A stretch of 64,000 nucleotides of DNA from Andrena cerasifolii (taxonomy: Eukaryota; Arthropoda; Insecta; Hymenoptera; Andrenidae): NCBI RefSeq assembly GCF_050908995.1, contig NC_135119.1, positions 22,907,001 to 22,971,000 of the forward strand, given 5' to 3'. How positions within the stretch are numbered: the first letter of the stretch is position 1; each line of letters begins with the position of its first letter. The notes beneath the pieces were generated by a model, which worked only from the letters and a program-made list of their open reading frames with translations, was not told where the DNA came from and did not search any database. Position numbers and translations under genes: made by a program. Of the stretch, positions 11,491 through 23,353 are shown in pieces.

Positions 11491-14400
11491 GGCGGAAATG
11501 AATGATATTAGGAATGTTTTTAAGGGGTTTTAATAAAAATAAAGTAAAATACTTATTACGCATGATTTATTACACCATAATTGCAATAATTTTTGTATTA
11601 AATTATTTTTATTTGCTGAGGTTCGCTTAGACCACTGCAGAAAAAATGGTCAGCATGATATCTCCATTAAACATCGATGGATTAGGAAAATAAAGTGATG
11701 CTCTTGTAAAATAATGTCGCCATTAGGTATGGGCCGACGATCCATTTGTATGGTAACGGTCGCGGTAGAATTCTATTTCACAAAAGAACAGTGTCATTGA
11801 TAATGCATGCAGCTACGTTTGCTCAGTCAACGTGGAAAGACTTGCAAAGCGTTTCGCCCATTGTAGTCCCAGGAACATCGTCCGAGAGCAGTTTGACGCG
11901 GAGAAAGATTCGAGACGCCAGCGTGCGCACGGGCCGTATTAATTTCTGGATACGTTTCCTCGAGCTGTAGATACATCGCGAGGATACTTAGGAGAAGTTG
12001 GCGCGACGGACAGAGACGGAGCCCCGTTCCCCAGGCCGCGCTCCATCTTCTCGACGTTTCCCTCTTCATCTTCCGCTAGGGGTGAGCTGGTACTCGCGCA
12101 AGACGAGTTAAACATAACTCCTGTCAACTGTAGCCGGAACAAAACAAACAGAAGTTACTTCCTGGGTTGGCCGCCGCGACGGAAGTGCTGGGGATCCTCC
12201 GGCCGTTCCTCCACCACGGGCGAAAACCTCTTTTACTCTACGCTACCTACCCCATCGTCACGCTGGGATTAACTTCCTTTGCCGCGGTGAAATTAAATTA
12301 TCAAGTTTTCAGCCCCGTAGGTTCGCTTATTGCGCAACTGGCCCTGAACAAGTCCGACCTTTAATCCGATTACTCGTACGATTCGTGCAACATGGAAATA
12401 TTGGCTACCCAAGTCTACGCGCGTCGCCTCCTCGCCGGTTCGTTCGTCGACAGCGCTATTTCTCCCCTCGATTCTATTCTCTCCTCTATTTCCCTTTGCG
12501 ATCAGATTTCCCTCGGTAAACAGATCTGAGAATTATATCCAGTCTGTTTAATCTAGCGTCCAGTGTAATCTCTTTACGCAAAAATCGCTTTCAAGGATAC
12601 GAGGGTGCACGTAAGTCCTGAAATAGAGTTGAATCGAGGGATGACGTGCCAGGGCAAACTTGGCATTTTCACCGAAACGTCCATTAGAGATCTCCACTTG
12701 TCACTGAATCAAATACAGGGGCGACTCGTGCTTCCGGAAGGATATACTTAACCGGTCCAACTGCCTGCTTTATTCCTTAACTAGTCAGACGGTGGACAGT
12801 AATAATTGCAAGATAATGATCTTCATCGGCTGAATCGATAGAAAGCTATTTAACTTTCCAATCGACGCGACGGTGGCCCCTCGATAATGTCAAGCGCGGG
12901 TACCTAGCTTCCGAAGTTAAATAATGGTTTTCGGTCATGGGGCGAATATAACTTAAAGGCACATTCATCCTCGTAAACGTTGGACTTTCGGCACGATCCA
13001 TCACATTGATGAATCGTTCACACCAAATGGATTTACAGCGACTAAGGGTTACCCCGGGCGCTAAGAGTGCTCCAAGTTGGAGAGAACAGTCGGTGCCGCA
13101 TAAGTAACCCATTGGAAGGGGCATTTGTTTTAACGGGACTTAATGAGGGATCTTCTTAATGATCATCCTTGCTTCTCGCGTGAATTATTCGCGATTCATT
13201 GCCTTTTACGGCTCACGGCCTCGAATGGATGCTGGTTCACCTTCTTCTAGAATATATGATACGTGTTTTGCCGATCTTTGAATCACATTAGTATATTTAA
13301 ACAGGTATGCTCAACGTGAAACGTTGATTGTTTTATGGAGTGCCTGTTTTTGACTGATGGTCACGCGAGTCGGCCCTTAAAATCGACGCAGGTTCTTTCT
13401 ATCTTGGCGCGAACGAAAAATGTACTATTTCACAGACAAATTTGACGCGTCGACTCGAAGCGTTCCACCATAAGATAGTGCCCGCTACCCAGCAATCGCG
13501 CGATGTTTCAATGCCCCCGTGGTCCTCGTCCGCTCAATTTGCATCGTAATAAGTTTCAAATTGCACAGTTGTTGGCCCCAATGGTCGGTTTACTCGCGGG
13601 CTCATGTCGTACCGAAATAATGGACTTTCTATCCCCTGTTTGTCGCGATTCCGCGCACGTCATCGCCTCCACAGGGCGCCTTTTCCCCGCGCGGAGGTCT
13701 GAAAATTGCTCGCCGACGAGCCGTGGAAGGTGCCCAGCCCCCCGACGTCAACGCTCGACGAAACTGCTAAACAACTTCACTCCATTCGCGGCGCCGAACT
13801 AGCACGCCGCAGGATGTCTGGGACCTGCCGAGTGCAATGCACAGGCCCCCCGAACCAGATACTGCACGACAAAGTCAGGACTTGCCGCGACAGTTTCGTA
13901 GGTCGTGCTGGGGATGTGTCGGGTCTGAGGGCTATCCGGAACAAAAGGGTGGCCGAGAGGGTGGACGGCGGTGGCGCACGTATTAGAACGACGTGTCAAT
14001 TGTTCCACAAGACCGGAAACTTATCGGCCCCTTTCGTAATCCTGCACTAAACGTGGCCACTGCCGCCGACGGAATGGCCAGTTTCAAGGACGCCCCTCCG
14101 TGTATCCTCGAAAGTTCTCCAATAAACCCCTACGTTCCTCCTCGACACATCCTTTTGTTACGCGCTCGTTCCCGTCACTTTCCTGGCTTCCCCGCTGTGC
14201 TAACCCAAAGAACTTCGAAAGCAACAATCTCGCTCGACGCCTGGACGATCTCCTTCGCGTTAACCCGTGAGTGGGAAAACGTATACAATGTTAGCTATCA
14301 ACACACGCGCGAGGGATGATTCCTTCTCTTGGGGTTGTAAGGCCCAAGTGACTCCGTGGTACGCGGTGCTGACAATTCTATCACTCGCCAAATTAATTTT

Positions 14401-14675
14401 GAGTGATTGTTTAATTGACGCGACGAAAAGAAAACTTGCTGGTCCGTATGATGACCAGAGAAGAGTAAGAATGTCTTTGATCGATGGTGTTAGTCACGAA
14501 TGTTTGACTAGATCACGCGAAGTCAATCGTGTCGTGTGTATCAGTAGAGTGCTGAATGAGTTTGTCACGAGAGATCGATGCGTTCGTTCGAGAGACGATT
14601 GAATTCTGTCTCCTCCAGCGTTTTTAGACGTCGAAGGTAGACAAGACATCAGAATTTCGGGAGGTGTCAAGTTGA

Positions 14676-14770
14676 TGATTGGCTAGTCTTTCCTTGAAAG
14701 GGAGGAGACTTCCTTTTCGAATTTAATAGTGGAGGAGGTAGCCTCTCCTTCTTGGTGACGTATAAAGGGA
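14676..14770 (+). promoter_or_regulatory. Weak candidate promoter (inverted CCAAT, TATAAA)
   Basis: GATTGGCT (an inverted CCAAT) near 14678 and TATAAAGGGA at 14761 are arranged roughly as in a TATA promoter. No downstream coding exon was recognised, so this may be chance in a long non-coding region. Confidence 0.15.
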
Positions 14771-15168
14771 AAAACCAGACCTTTGGCTAGCAAACCTAGC
14801 TAATGTGTTGAGTCGAAGCGTTCAGCCAGGGTCACGGTGTATGACTAACTAAGTAATATCTAGTGTACAAAAGGAAATTATATGCGTATTAGATATGTTT
14901 TGTTTAGAATTTTATTGCTAGATAACTTGAGAACTACATTTTCCTGTAGGAGGACACTTTACTATAAGTAAACTTCAATAATAATTATATTTGTTAATTT
15001 GTAGGAAATACAAATTCTGATTTATCCGTATTTTCGGTTCGGCTGTGAAGTATAAGAAAATAAATTTGCATGAAAATAGATGAAGATTTACAAGAATTAT
15101 AAACAAGAAATAACAATTTTTTATGTATTATTTAAACAAATGGACTTTTTGAAAATCTGGTGAGTCAG

Positions 15169-15480
15169 TCATATTTCGCATTCAAAGACACAAAATTCGT
15201 CCATTGACACTATTCCCCTATCTCTAATAGTTCTCGAGATATTCCACAAAAATGATTTTTCAACCCTAACTTTGAACGCAGTTTTCACCCCCCAAATATG
15301 AAAACGGGGAGAAATAAAAGAACACGTATTTCTTATTTTTCGATCCTCTATAACATATCCAAAAATCAAAATGATCTGCCAGGCAAATGGTTCCCAACGA
15401 ACGCTTCGAGAACGAGCAATTGCCCACCGTAAAAGACGTTGAATTTTCGCCTCGCCCTGAGTCCGCCATTGTCTCGTAAG
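15169..15480. repeat. Probable old transposon-derived sequence, unclassified
   Basis: An AT-rich stretch with phrases such as TCTCGAGATATTCCAC and runs of A/T, similar in texture to the interiors of the TTAA elements elsewhere in this window. No terminal repeats or target duplication could be defined, so this is only a suspicion. Confidence 0.2.
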
Positions 15481-17592
15481 ACGGAACAGACAAGGCCGGA
15501 TCGAAATACGCGGCGCGAAGCTGGTAACAGTAGCGGCAGATGAAATCACCCAACTGCTCCAGTTTTGCAGAGTCGTACTTATTTCTGTGGCACTAGCGCG
15601 GGATTTGCATACCTCAACTTTCCCGTCGCCCTTCGTCAACGCTAGCCGTAAATCGGTGTTCAGGGGAAACGGAGTTGCTCGAAATTTCAAACCAGCGCGA
15701 TACGCGGGGGTAGGTTTTCCGTTTGAATTGATAAATTTAATTGAAACTTGTTACCGAGAAAGTTCGAGAGCGAGTAGAAGTTCAAGGGCCGTTGATATCG
15801 AGCATCCCGATGATTTTAGGTCAGATGCAGAGGCAGCCGTGTATATTTTCGAATCCACTCGAAACTTCCCCTCCGGCTGAAAGTTTTAATACTTGCCGAT
15901 ATGGGAACCTTCATCCAATCACCGTCGACGCCTCCTCGGCGACGACTCGCGACGGTGCAACAGCCTGTCGAAGGGCCTGGCGGGGAATTTTTCTTCTCAT
16001 CCGGTTGGCAAATTTAATTTCTGTCTCGTTCGACGATGTTCCGCCCTTCAAAGACGGACGGCCGTCTCCCTATGTATTTCCAATCATCCCGCGCGTCGCA
16101 GAACGGAGATTCGCGCCCTCTCCCGCAGACTGGAAATAAAATCGCGCGCCTGCTGCATAATTCCGGGCAGGAGGCCGCGCTGCAGTTACATAAAACATTA
16201 TTCGATGTTCTCGTTCCGGTGTCCCATGTATTTTTTATCCGGGGTCGAGCTTTCGCTCGCTAAACAAAAAACATATACCCACGCTCGGTCACCTATGCTA
16301 ATTTCGTCGCAGTTTTTGCAGATCGCCCCGGTAACTCGCGAACAGTGACACAATTCAACGAATATTTCTTTTTATGGAATGCGAATGCGCTGGCTGGCCT
16401 GAACCATGAGGGAAGAATTTACGGGTCAGTGGTACTTTTGAAAAAAAACTACGAAATTGCGAACTCTCCTCCAGAGTATTGTTTCGTTAATGCACGGTAA
16501 ATTGGCTCTTTTTTGTCTGTTTGCCTGGGTATCGCAGGTTTTTGCATCATCGTGTGTTTCGTGTGCCAGTGGAACGACAAGAAACAATGAATTTCTCGCA
16601 TGTACGAGCAACGAAAAGACGAATATTCGCTAGCGAGAAGGTTCAGCGAATTCCCCAGCCCACGGAAAAAGCAGTTTACGTGATTCGAGTATCATGCAGC
16701 TCTCAAGTAGATCGAAGGGGCTTTTATACTGGGAATGATCTTCGAAGGGTTTATTTTTATCGTATACCTACGTTCCTTCGTACACAAAAGTGGATGGGGG
16801 TTTATATGTACCAGCTACGTACCAGTCCCACGGTATAAAACAGTTCCATCCACCAGGAATCATGAAGTAATCCTTTCCTCGATACATAGCAGATATTTAC
16901 CGACCATGTGTGCATCACTTTGCGCACAATCTGTTCTATTTCACGGGAGCGCATAGTGCATTCGAAACGCCCTGTGAAACCAAATTCCGCGGTTGCAGGA
17001 AAGTGTGGCCCCATATTTTGTAGTCTCAGTTAGTCATTGCTGTTCGTGTTCGATTAAAAGCTGGCGCCGAGGCGCTCGAAAATTCGGAATTATACCGTAA
17101 GGGATGTCTAAATACCTTGGCAATTGGCAAGCGCAAAGCGTCGTCACAGTTGCAGGTAGATGATCGCAGCTACTTTGACAGTTATGCGGAGGATCCGCAT
17201 ACCATAATTACGCACGCGACGTCACGCTTACGCGTGGTGGGCCGGCGTTAATTAAGTAATTTCAATTAAAATTCTTCACGGTTCTCGGTACTTTATATGC
17301 TGACACGGGCGGGCCATGGCTCGCAACTTGGACGAACACTCGTCATCGTAAACAAGTTCCACCCGTACCCGGCTTCCGGGGCCAATTTGTATGCAAAACT
17401 CGCGCGTAAAGGCTGTAACCATGGAACACCGTGGCCCGTTTCGTTAGCCGCCGCCGCTCTTGACAGAGCGCTTCGCCTTTCGAGGATGATCTTCAGAAAT
17501 TTTGTGTCGTTTGTCGCGCGGCGATTCCCTTCGCCGAAGGGACCTGTTCTCATTTTCGTCGCGACTAGAGCGATATTATTTACAGCCGAGTA

Positions 17593-18482
17593 GGGGAAAG
17601 CGGGGTAATTCCGGGCCACATAAGCAGTGAATGCTATAAAATTTGAACAAGATACACATTTGTTGGTTTTTTTTATATTAATTGATAGTTTGAAGTGTGT
17701 AGTTGGTATTAGTATGACCGAGAAAGTATAAATTTACGTTGTAATAAAATTGGGAACAATAACATAAAAATAGTCATTTGGCCGGAATTACCCCACACAT
17801 GATTTTTCTTTATAACAGATAGAAAACTGTTAAATTAATAAAAATTTTATTTTTTTTATTTTAAAATTAATTAGTACATATATCGCAAGTGTGTTCTTCA
17901 GGGGTATCCCATCCTGAACATTCTTCATGTGCCCATTGACCACATACTGCGCACCGGAACCACATATCATCACCTTTCCCGAGTTCTTTGTAAAACAGCT
18001 TTGGATAAATTTTCCTGGTTCCATTTTGCCTTCTTCGAAATTCTTTTAAATGTACGTGGCATCTACGCCAGAAAAAAGCAATGTTAAAAGCTGGCTGGAA
18101 TTACCCCTCACTTTTGGCCGGTATTACCCCACACCTCATGTTCAGATATTTGAAGTAATACACTGAATTGAATTTACATATCACTAAAAACCAAATGTGA
18201 GTCTGAAAGTAGAAGCATTCCTCTATTTAACGAGATTAATATTAATAATTCATATCAATTCCATGTACTAACTTACCTTGCTTAACAATCGACCACTGTT
18301 ATATGATTACGGTGCGAAATGAACACTCCTGGATTTGTTTGAAACAAAACACTGCTATCGTCATGGAAACCACGAATATTAACTCGCCGCATCATTAACA
18401 GGTGGTAGTATCATACAGAGTCAAGTTACGCGGTTTTTATTTAAAAAAAAATAGAAGTGGCTGGAATTACCCCGCTTTCCCC
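17593..18482 (-). mobile_element. Pogo-like DNA transposon remnant
   Basis: Terminal repeats read GGGGAAAGCGGGGTAATTCC on the left and its complement on the right (GGAATTACCCCGCTTTCCCC). TA precedes the left end; the right flank is TG, so the TA duplication is intact on one side only. The terminal motif GGC[C/T]GGAATTACCCC occurs five times: inverted at 17602-17616, then direct at 17780-17794, 18093-18107, 18116-18130 (as GGTATTACCCC) and 18459-18473. The minus strand still encodes the tail of a transposase, listed separately. About 890 bp, too short for a full pogo-type transposase. Confidence 0.8.
17867..18083 (-). pseudogene. C-terminal zinc-finger tail of a pogo-like transposase (truncated)
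   Basis: Read on the minus strand from about 18083 to the stop at 17867-17869, the frame is open. It contains a Cys/His cluster: FRCAVCGQWAHEECSGWD, then TPEEHTCDICTN and stop. The pattern C-x2-C, W-A-H-x2-C and C-x2-C is the PHD-like finger found at the C-terminus of many pogo-like transposases of insects and other animals. Upstream residues in frame are basic (KEFRRR). The DDE catalytic core and N-terminal DNA-binding domain are absent, so this is the 3' remainder of the gene. Family assignment is from pattern recognition. Confidence 0.7.
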
Positions 18483-19908
18483 TGCACGCAGCAGAGGAAA
18501 TATGAATGCGCATTTAAGGTAGCTGAAAGAACAATCAATGCGAGTCTAATCGGTGACTGATAAGCGCCTTGTTATCCTCTAAATATTTAAGACACCTATA
18601 ATGGCCTCACGCGTTGTTGACAACTAATTAATCGCCAGAGAACGTCTGTGTTGGCATGGAAATTTCTACCCTGGTAAAAGTTAATTAACGCTTCATGTCG
18701 CAATAAATTGTTAAGGTCCAGGTGCATTATTGCGAGGCAGTGTGCTGGGTAACGTGTCGAGATTACACAGGTAGTCGAATCGACGGCATAAAGGCGCAAT
18801 TAACGTCGAAAAATCCATTAGAGTCCGGCCGGGCTCTGTCAGTCCGTTAATATTTCCATCGCGTCGCTTTATAAACTGGCCTACGGATCCATTGTCGTGC
18901 GGCACGCTGTTAACGATAATGCAAGGTAATAGAGTTCGTTTTGACGGGGCCGAAATTAAGTGAACTTTAATTACAATTTATACGCGATGCCCGGATACGT
19001 AGGGCGTCTAGAGGCGCTTTGAAAGTTTCTCTCTTCTCGCACGGCTGCCGGCGATTTGCTGGCTGGAGCGCACACGCGCGGGAAGAGTGGGCTGGAATGT
19101 TCCTACGGCAATTAAACATCGCCGTGTTGCGTTTAAAAATGACGCTTTTTTTGTCGACGTTATCTTCCTTTGAGCCTGTAACGGCGCTGAGACGCGATGC
19201 TTCTCGGTTGGAAAACTACCTATGAAATTGTCTGTACTTACCCGCCTCGGTGAAACCACTGCGTTCGCTTTTGCAAAGATCGGTCACCCGCGCGGGAGAG
19301 AGGCCTTGATTTAAGAGGATTGGATCGAGAAAGCGCTTTACAATAAAATCATATTCATACGCTTATTGCGGGCTATCAAATGAAGGGTAAGGGGACAAAC
19401 AGGGAATGTCCATTTTTAATGATTTGCGTATTTTGTTGGTGGCAACTGAGGCCACAGAACTGTCGAACCACAATGGAATATGAAGTAGAAATGTCCACAA
19501 AAGACAATGTTAAAGATTTGGTGTACTGGTTAAAAACAGGGAATGTCCACCCTCTACTGGAATGAAACATCGAATATTATTATATTGTTTTGATAATAAT
19601 AGAAAGGAACATTTATTTTGTTGCAGTATTCTGCAGTGTTCTACTTGAAAGATATTAAAGCAATGTAAAATAATTATCTTCTTGCTCAGGTCTTTTCTGA
19701 TGTCTACTTAGAGTATAAATTGCTCATCTTGTGAACGATACAGTTAAGTTGATTGAACCTTGTTTCTTTACTGACGGACTAAAGTATTAAATCCTGATTT
19801 TCTCAATAAAACTGTTTTGTGACATTCCTTGCTGTTTCTCCTTGCGCTTCGGCTATTTTAAAAACCAATACAAATGATTTAATCATAAATAATTTAGAAA
19901 CTCGATAT
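18483..19908. other. Non-coding region with a small direct repeat
   Basis: ACAGGGAATGTCCA occurs directly at about 19400 and 19536, bracketing a 62-codon frame of no recognised family (19380-19565). It may be a relic of a DNA transposon, but no ends were found. Confidence 0.4.
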
Positions 19909-19916
19909 TCACGACA

Positions 19917-20334
19917 GTAGTATAGTAAAGATAGTTCTAACCCAAATTTGAGTTTTGCGTTCAATACACGTTCAGAATGGTTCGATAGACGTTCAATACA
20001 CATTCAGAGTGGTACGATAGACGTTCAATACACGTTCAAAGTGGTACGATAGACGTTGAATACACGTTCAGAGTGGTACTGGCGCCATAGGGGTAGTGAA
20101 CGTCTATCGTACCACTGTGAACCTTTATTGAACGTCTATCGTACCACTCTGAATGTGTATTGAACGTCTATCGTACCACTTTGAACTGTATTGAACGTCT
20201 ATCGTACCACTCTGAACGTGTATTGAACGTCTATCGTACCACTCTGAACGTGTATTGAACGTCTATCGTACAACTCTGAACGTGTATTGAACGCAAAACT
20301 TAAATTTGTGTTAGAACTCTCTTTACCATACTAC
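19917..20334. mobile_element. Foldback element with tandem-repeat arms and perfect 8-bp target duplication
   Basis: The sequence TCACGACA occurs directly on both sides (19909-19916 and 20335-20342), a perfect 8-bp duplication. The element begins GTAGTATAGTAAAGA and ends with the near-complement TCTTTACCATACTAC. Inside each outer arm is a tandem array of a roughly 32-34 bp unit containing GTTCAATACACGTTCAGAG and TGGTACGATAGAC: about four copies in the left arm, and about six in the opposite orientation in the right arm, with a short asymmetric centre around 20080-20097. No coding capacity. An 8-bp duplication fits hAT or P-type insertion; the tandem-repeat arms resemble Foldback-type elements. 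Confidence 0.85.
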
Positions 20335-20342
20335 TCACGACA

Positions 20343-23059
20343 CATGTTGTTGCGACTAGCTAGAAAGTACGCCTTTTCACGTCGATGATTATTGAAACGT
20401 GAAGGAACGAGGACGACCCAGCAAGACACTCCAAATTGATTTGTAGAACTCGGCGTGTTAGCGAGCCGAGCGAAATTGTATATACTCTGTCCGCGACGGG
20501 TCAGTGGTTTACGATCGTGGTACTCGTTGTCCTGACAAAGTGGAATTCGGGCATTAGAAACGTACACTGAACTCGGGAAACGAGTAGCTGGGCTCGGACG
20601 TGGATGTACGTGGGTATTACAGGCTGGTACTCGTGCAAAAACGGCGCACACATACGGTCGCCGCCGCCGAACGAGTTTCCACGGGCACGTATCGCGTGTA
20701 CGTCGGGAACGAGTGCAGCCCAAGCTTCTAAAGATATGCTTTAAGTAAAACTTCACGTGTCTTCTCCGCGTGTACAGACCGTATCAATTCCGTCTATTGG
20801 GTAATAGCTGTAAACGCAATCAGATAAGAAATACGAAACCCTAGTTATTGCCCGGAGGGATCATTGCTGCGTTGCAAAATTGGACACGTGATGCAGAAAT
20901 TCGTTTAGCTTTTGATGAGGCCACGTAGGAATCCGTTCTGAAGTTCCGCTGATTCCCTGGGGTACGTGGCCATTCCGAAACGGAACGTTATCCTGACGCG
21001 AATTCTTTCATAACGCTGCGAATCACGTGCCGGACAGCGGATAAACTGTTAATTATAATTACGTCGTTGCCAGGGCGCGTAACGATGACCGATTCGTTCG
21101 ATGCGACTACGAACGTACCAGCCAGTAATAATGTCGGCGGCCGTAATATGGAAATGCAGGGACGTCGATAAATTATAATAAACCGGCGAAGTTGACTTCG
21201 TTATAGAAGTGAGGGAAAATATCGGTTCGGTTCAGCCAGGAATTTCGAGGACATCCACCGCGAGAATTACATCATTAAACGTTCGGTTCAGCTGAATGTT
21301 ATCCCTGTTGACGAGGAAAATCGTGCTGGCTAGGTTGGCGAGCCTTTTCACGGCGATTTGCTGGATCGATTAGTTCGCGGCTACGGACTTTTCGCGTTTT
21401 TCCATTGGTAGAGCTTGCAATTTTGGCATCGTTGATTGGGATTCCACTATGCGGCAGCAGGACTCGCTTGTTGGACCTGCTCAGCTAGCTTCGCTACGAA
21501 AAGCGAGTCAGCCCGCAGTACATCGGTTAATTGTGTGGCTATTAAAATATTTAATCGCGCCTTAATCATTCAGAATGGAGGAAACATTGTTCTTATTCTG
21601 GGAAAGAATGTTTCCAATTTAAATTGAACTTTTCTGCTCGCCCTATTATTATTGCTAAAAGTCTTTATTGCACCATTACACTTACGAATATTATAATTAC
21701 AAAAGTATACCACTGATAACGCGAATGCAATTAATCTATTTGCTAATGAAAATGAGAATTGAAAAATTCCATAATACAGGCTTAGAAGAACAGACTCGCC
21801 AGTACATGTATGGCAGCAAGTAGTATAAGTCGCACAATGGTCAGACAACCATCCGATGCGCCGACCCATAATCTGTCGCATTCACTGCGCAGCAATTCCT
21901 GCTGCGTCACTATCATCCCCACTTTCTAACCTTCCACCACCTACCCCGATACCAGCAAGAAACACGGCGTCGGGGGGGAATTTTCTTGCTGAACAACTCG
22001 GCACAAAGTAGCTGAAGAACGGAATGCAAAACGATACAACAGATTCCAGGAAAGTTTCCGCATTAACCGAGAAGAGGGTACCGAACCCACCCCTGTAGAT
22101 CTTAACGGTAAAACCACTGCAGATACGGCGTTATACTTGGCCCCCCGCGGCGGTCCCGTGTAAATCGTACCTGTTAAAAACGTAAAGCAGGGCAGGTTTT
22201 GGAATAATTATCTTCGCCTGTGGCCGGGAGATCCGTGTAGAACTACAGATTACGGGCTATCCGTAGCGTTTACGGTCGTCCCGCTGAAAGTGTCTCGCCG
22301 GCTAACCAAAAACAAGAAAAACCACGGAGGGGAAAAAGGCTGGAAGGGGAGAAGGAGCCGGGAGTTTATCGCGCAATTTATCGTCACGACTAACCCTCGC
22401 CGCTATCACGGATTGGATTAAAACAGTGATTAGCACGAGAATCGGGCGTGTTAGGCGTGCGTGCTCTCCACTGTTATCAGCGGCCGGCTATACGATAGCG
22501 ATCGGACATTTAGTAGCCCCGATAGTGACGCTAATCCGGAGTTACGAAGGAAGGAAGCAGTGGTTGTCAACCGTTATCCAGGAAGGAACAGCAGTTTCGT
22601 CCGGCGTGCGCGGATACGCAATCAGAAGGGCATGTAAATTGTAGATTAGCGAGGCGAACGGCAGCCTCTTCACTCGATCGCGGATCGATACCGCGATAGG
22701 TGGAGTGGAAATTAAAACGTTTACGGCCGGTGTACGCCGCTGTTCGTGGAAATCCCTTAGGAAATTACGGATATTAGCTAGTCTCGGGCTAACGTTCGCG
22801 GGGGAAAAAGAAGGACCGGCAGCAGGGAACGTTGAATTTTTCCCGCAGCTTGTGAAGTTCTAACTTCTGATCGATAACTTAATTCAGCCGTTTGGGATAC
22901 AAAGAGGATCAGATCGGTGAATTATAACGGAACGGGAATCCCTCGCTTCTACCTTTATCATTTCTTGTCTGATAGATTTAAGCTCGTCGATGAGTGTTTC
23001 ATTCGAAACTGTAGATCGAACTCCATCGAGTTACATAATCGAAGAATAATCGTGCGAAA
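20343..23059. other. Non-coding region, nothing recognised
   Basis: GC-rich sequence with short open frames only. A 141-codon minus-strand frame (20331-20756) overlaps the right end of the foldback element and shows no domain. Confidence 0.5.
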
Positions 23060-23353
23060 GGGCTGCACGGAGTCGCCACTGATGTGCTGAATAACGTGTA
23101 AAAATTTCAGACTGATTGGTCAAAAAGATTTTTTTTCAATCACCTGCACCAGTTGAAAAAATGTCGTTTTGAGATAATCGCGTTTAACGTTTTAAAACAA
23201 ATTAAAAAAAAATCTTAAATTTTTTTTTGTATAATATAAGAGTAGATTAATAAATACCAAAAAGATTTATTGCATTATATGTTGTATCTACGGAGAAAGA
23301 AATCTTTAAAAAGAGCTTAATTTTCAAACCGTCACAGTGGACTGACCTCTTAA
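23060..23353. mobile_element. Truncated TTAA element (right end only)
   Basis: Ends CCGTCACAGTGGACTGACCTCTTAA (inverted: TTAAGAGGTCAG, TCCACTGTGACGG), which resembles the left end of the element at 49563 (TTAAGGGGGTAG, ACTACTGTGACGG). The AT-rich interior includes GATAATCGCGTTTAACG, similar to interiors of other TTAA elements here. No left end was found, so the start coordinate is approximate. Confidence 0.4.

Larger units (their letters stand above)
11491..17592. other. Non-coding region
   Basis: Apart from the weak promoter candidate at 14676-14770 and the repeat-like stretch at 15169-15480, nothing was recognised. The stretch 13500-14600 has several overlapping frames on both strands; this looks like GC-rich chance coding. 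Confidence 0.5.

Noticed and set aside
12167..12364. Small hydrophobic open frame
   Set aside because: 65 codons, no family recognised, no splice signals and no sign of conservation that can be judged here.
13503..14602. Cluster of overlapping plus-strand frames of 99-114 codons
   Set aside because: They overlap each other in different frames, have no recognisable domain and look like chance in GC-rich DNA.
15169..15690. 173-codon minus-strand frame
   Set aside because: AT-rich repeat-like sequence with another minus-strand frame inside it; no domain found.
17830..18024. 64-codon minus-strand frame beginning MEPGKF
   Set aside because: It is the wrong frame; the neighbouring minus-strand frame over the same bases gives the clear transposase zinc finger.
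19917..20334. CRISPR-like array
   Set aside because: Repeats are contiguous without unique spacers, change orientation in the middle and are bounded by an 8-bp target duplication, so it is a foldback transposon.
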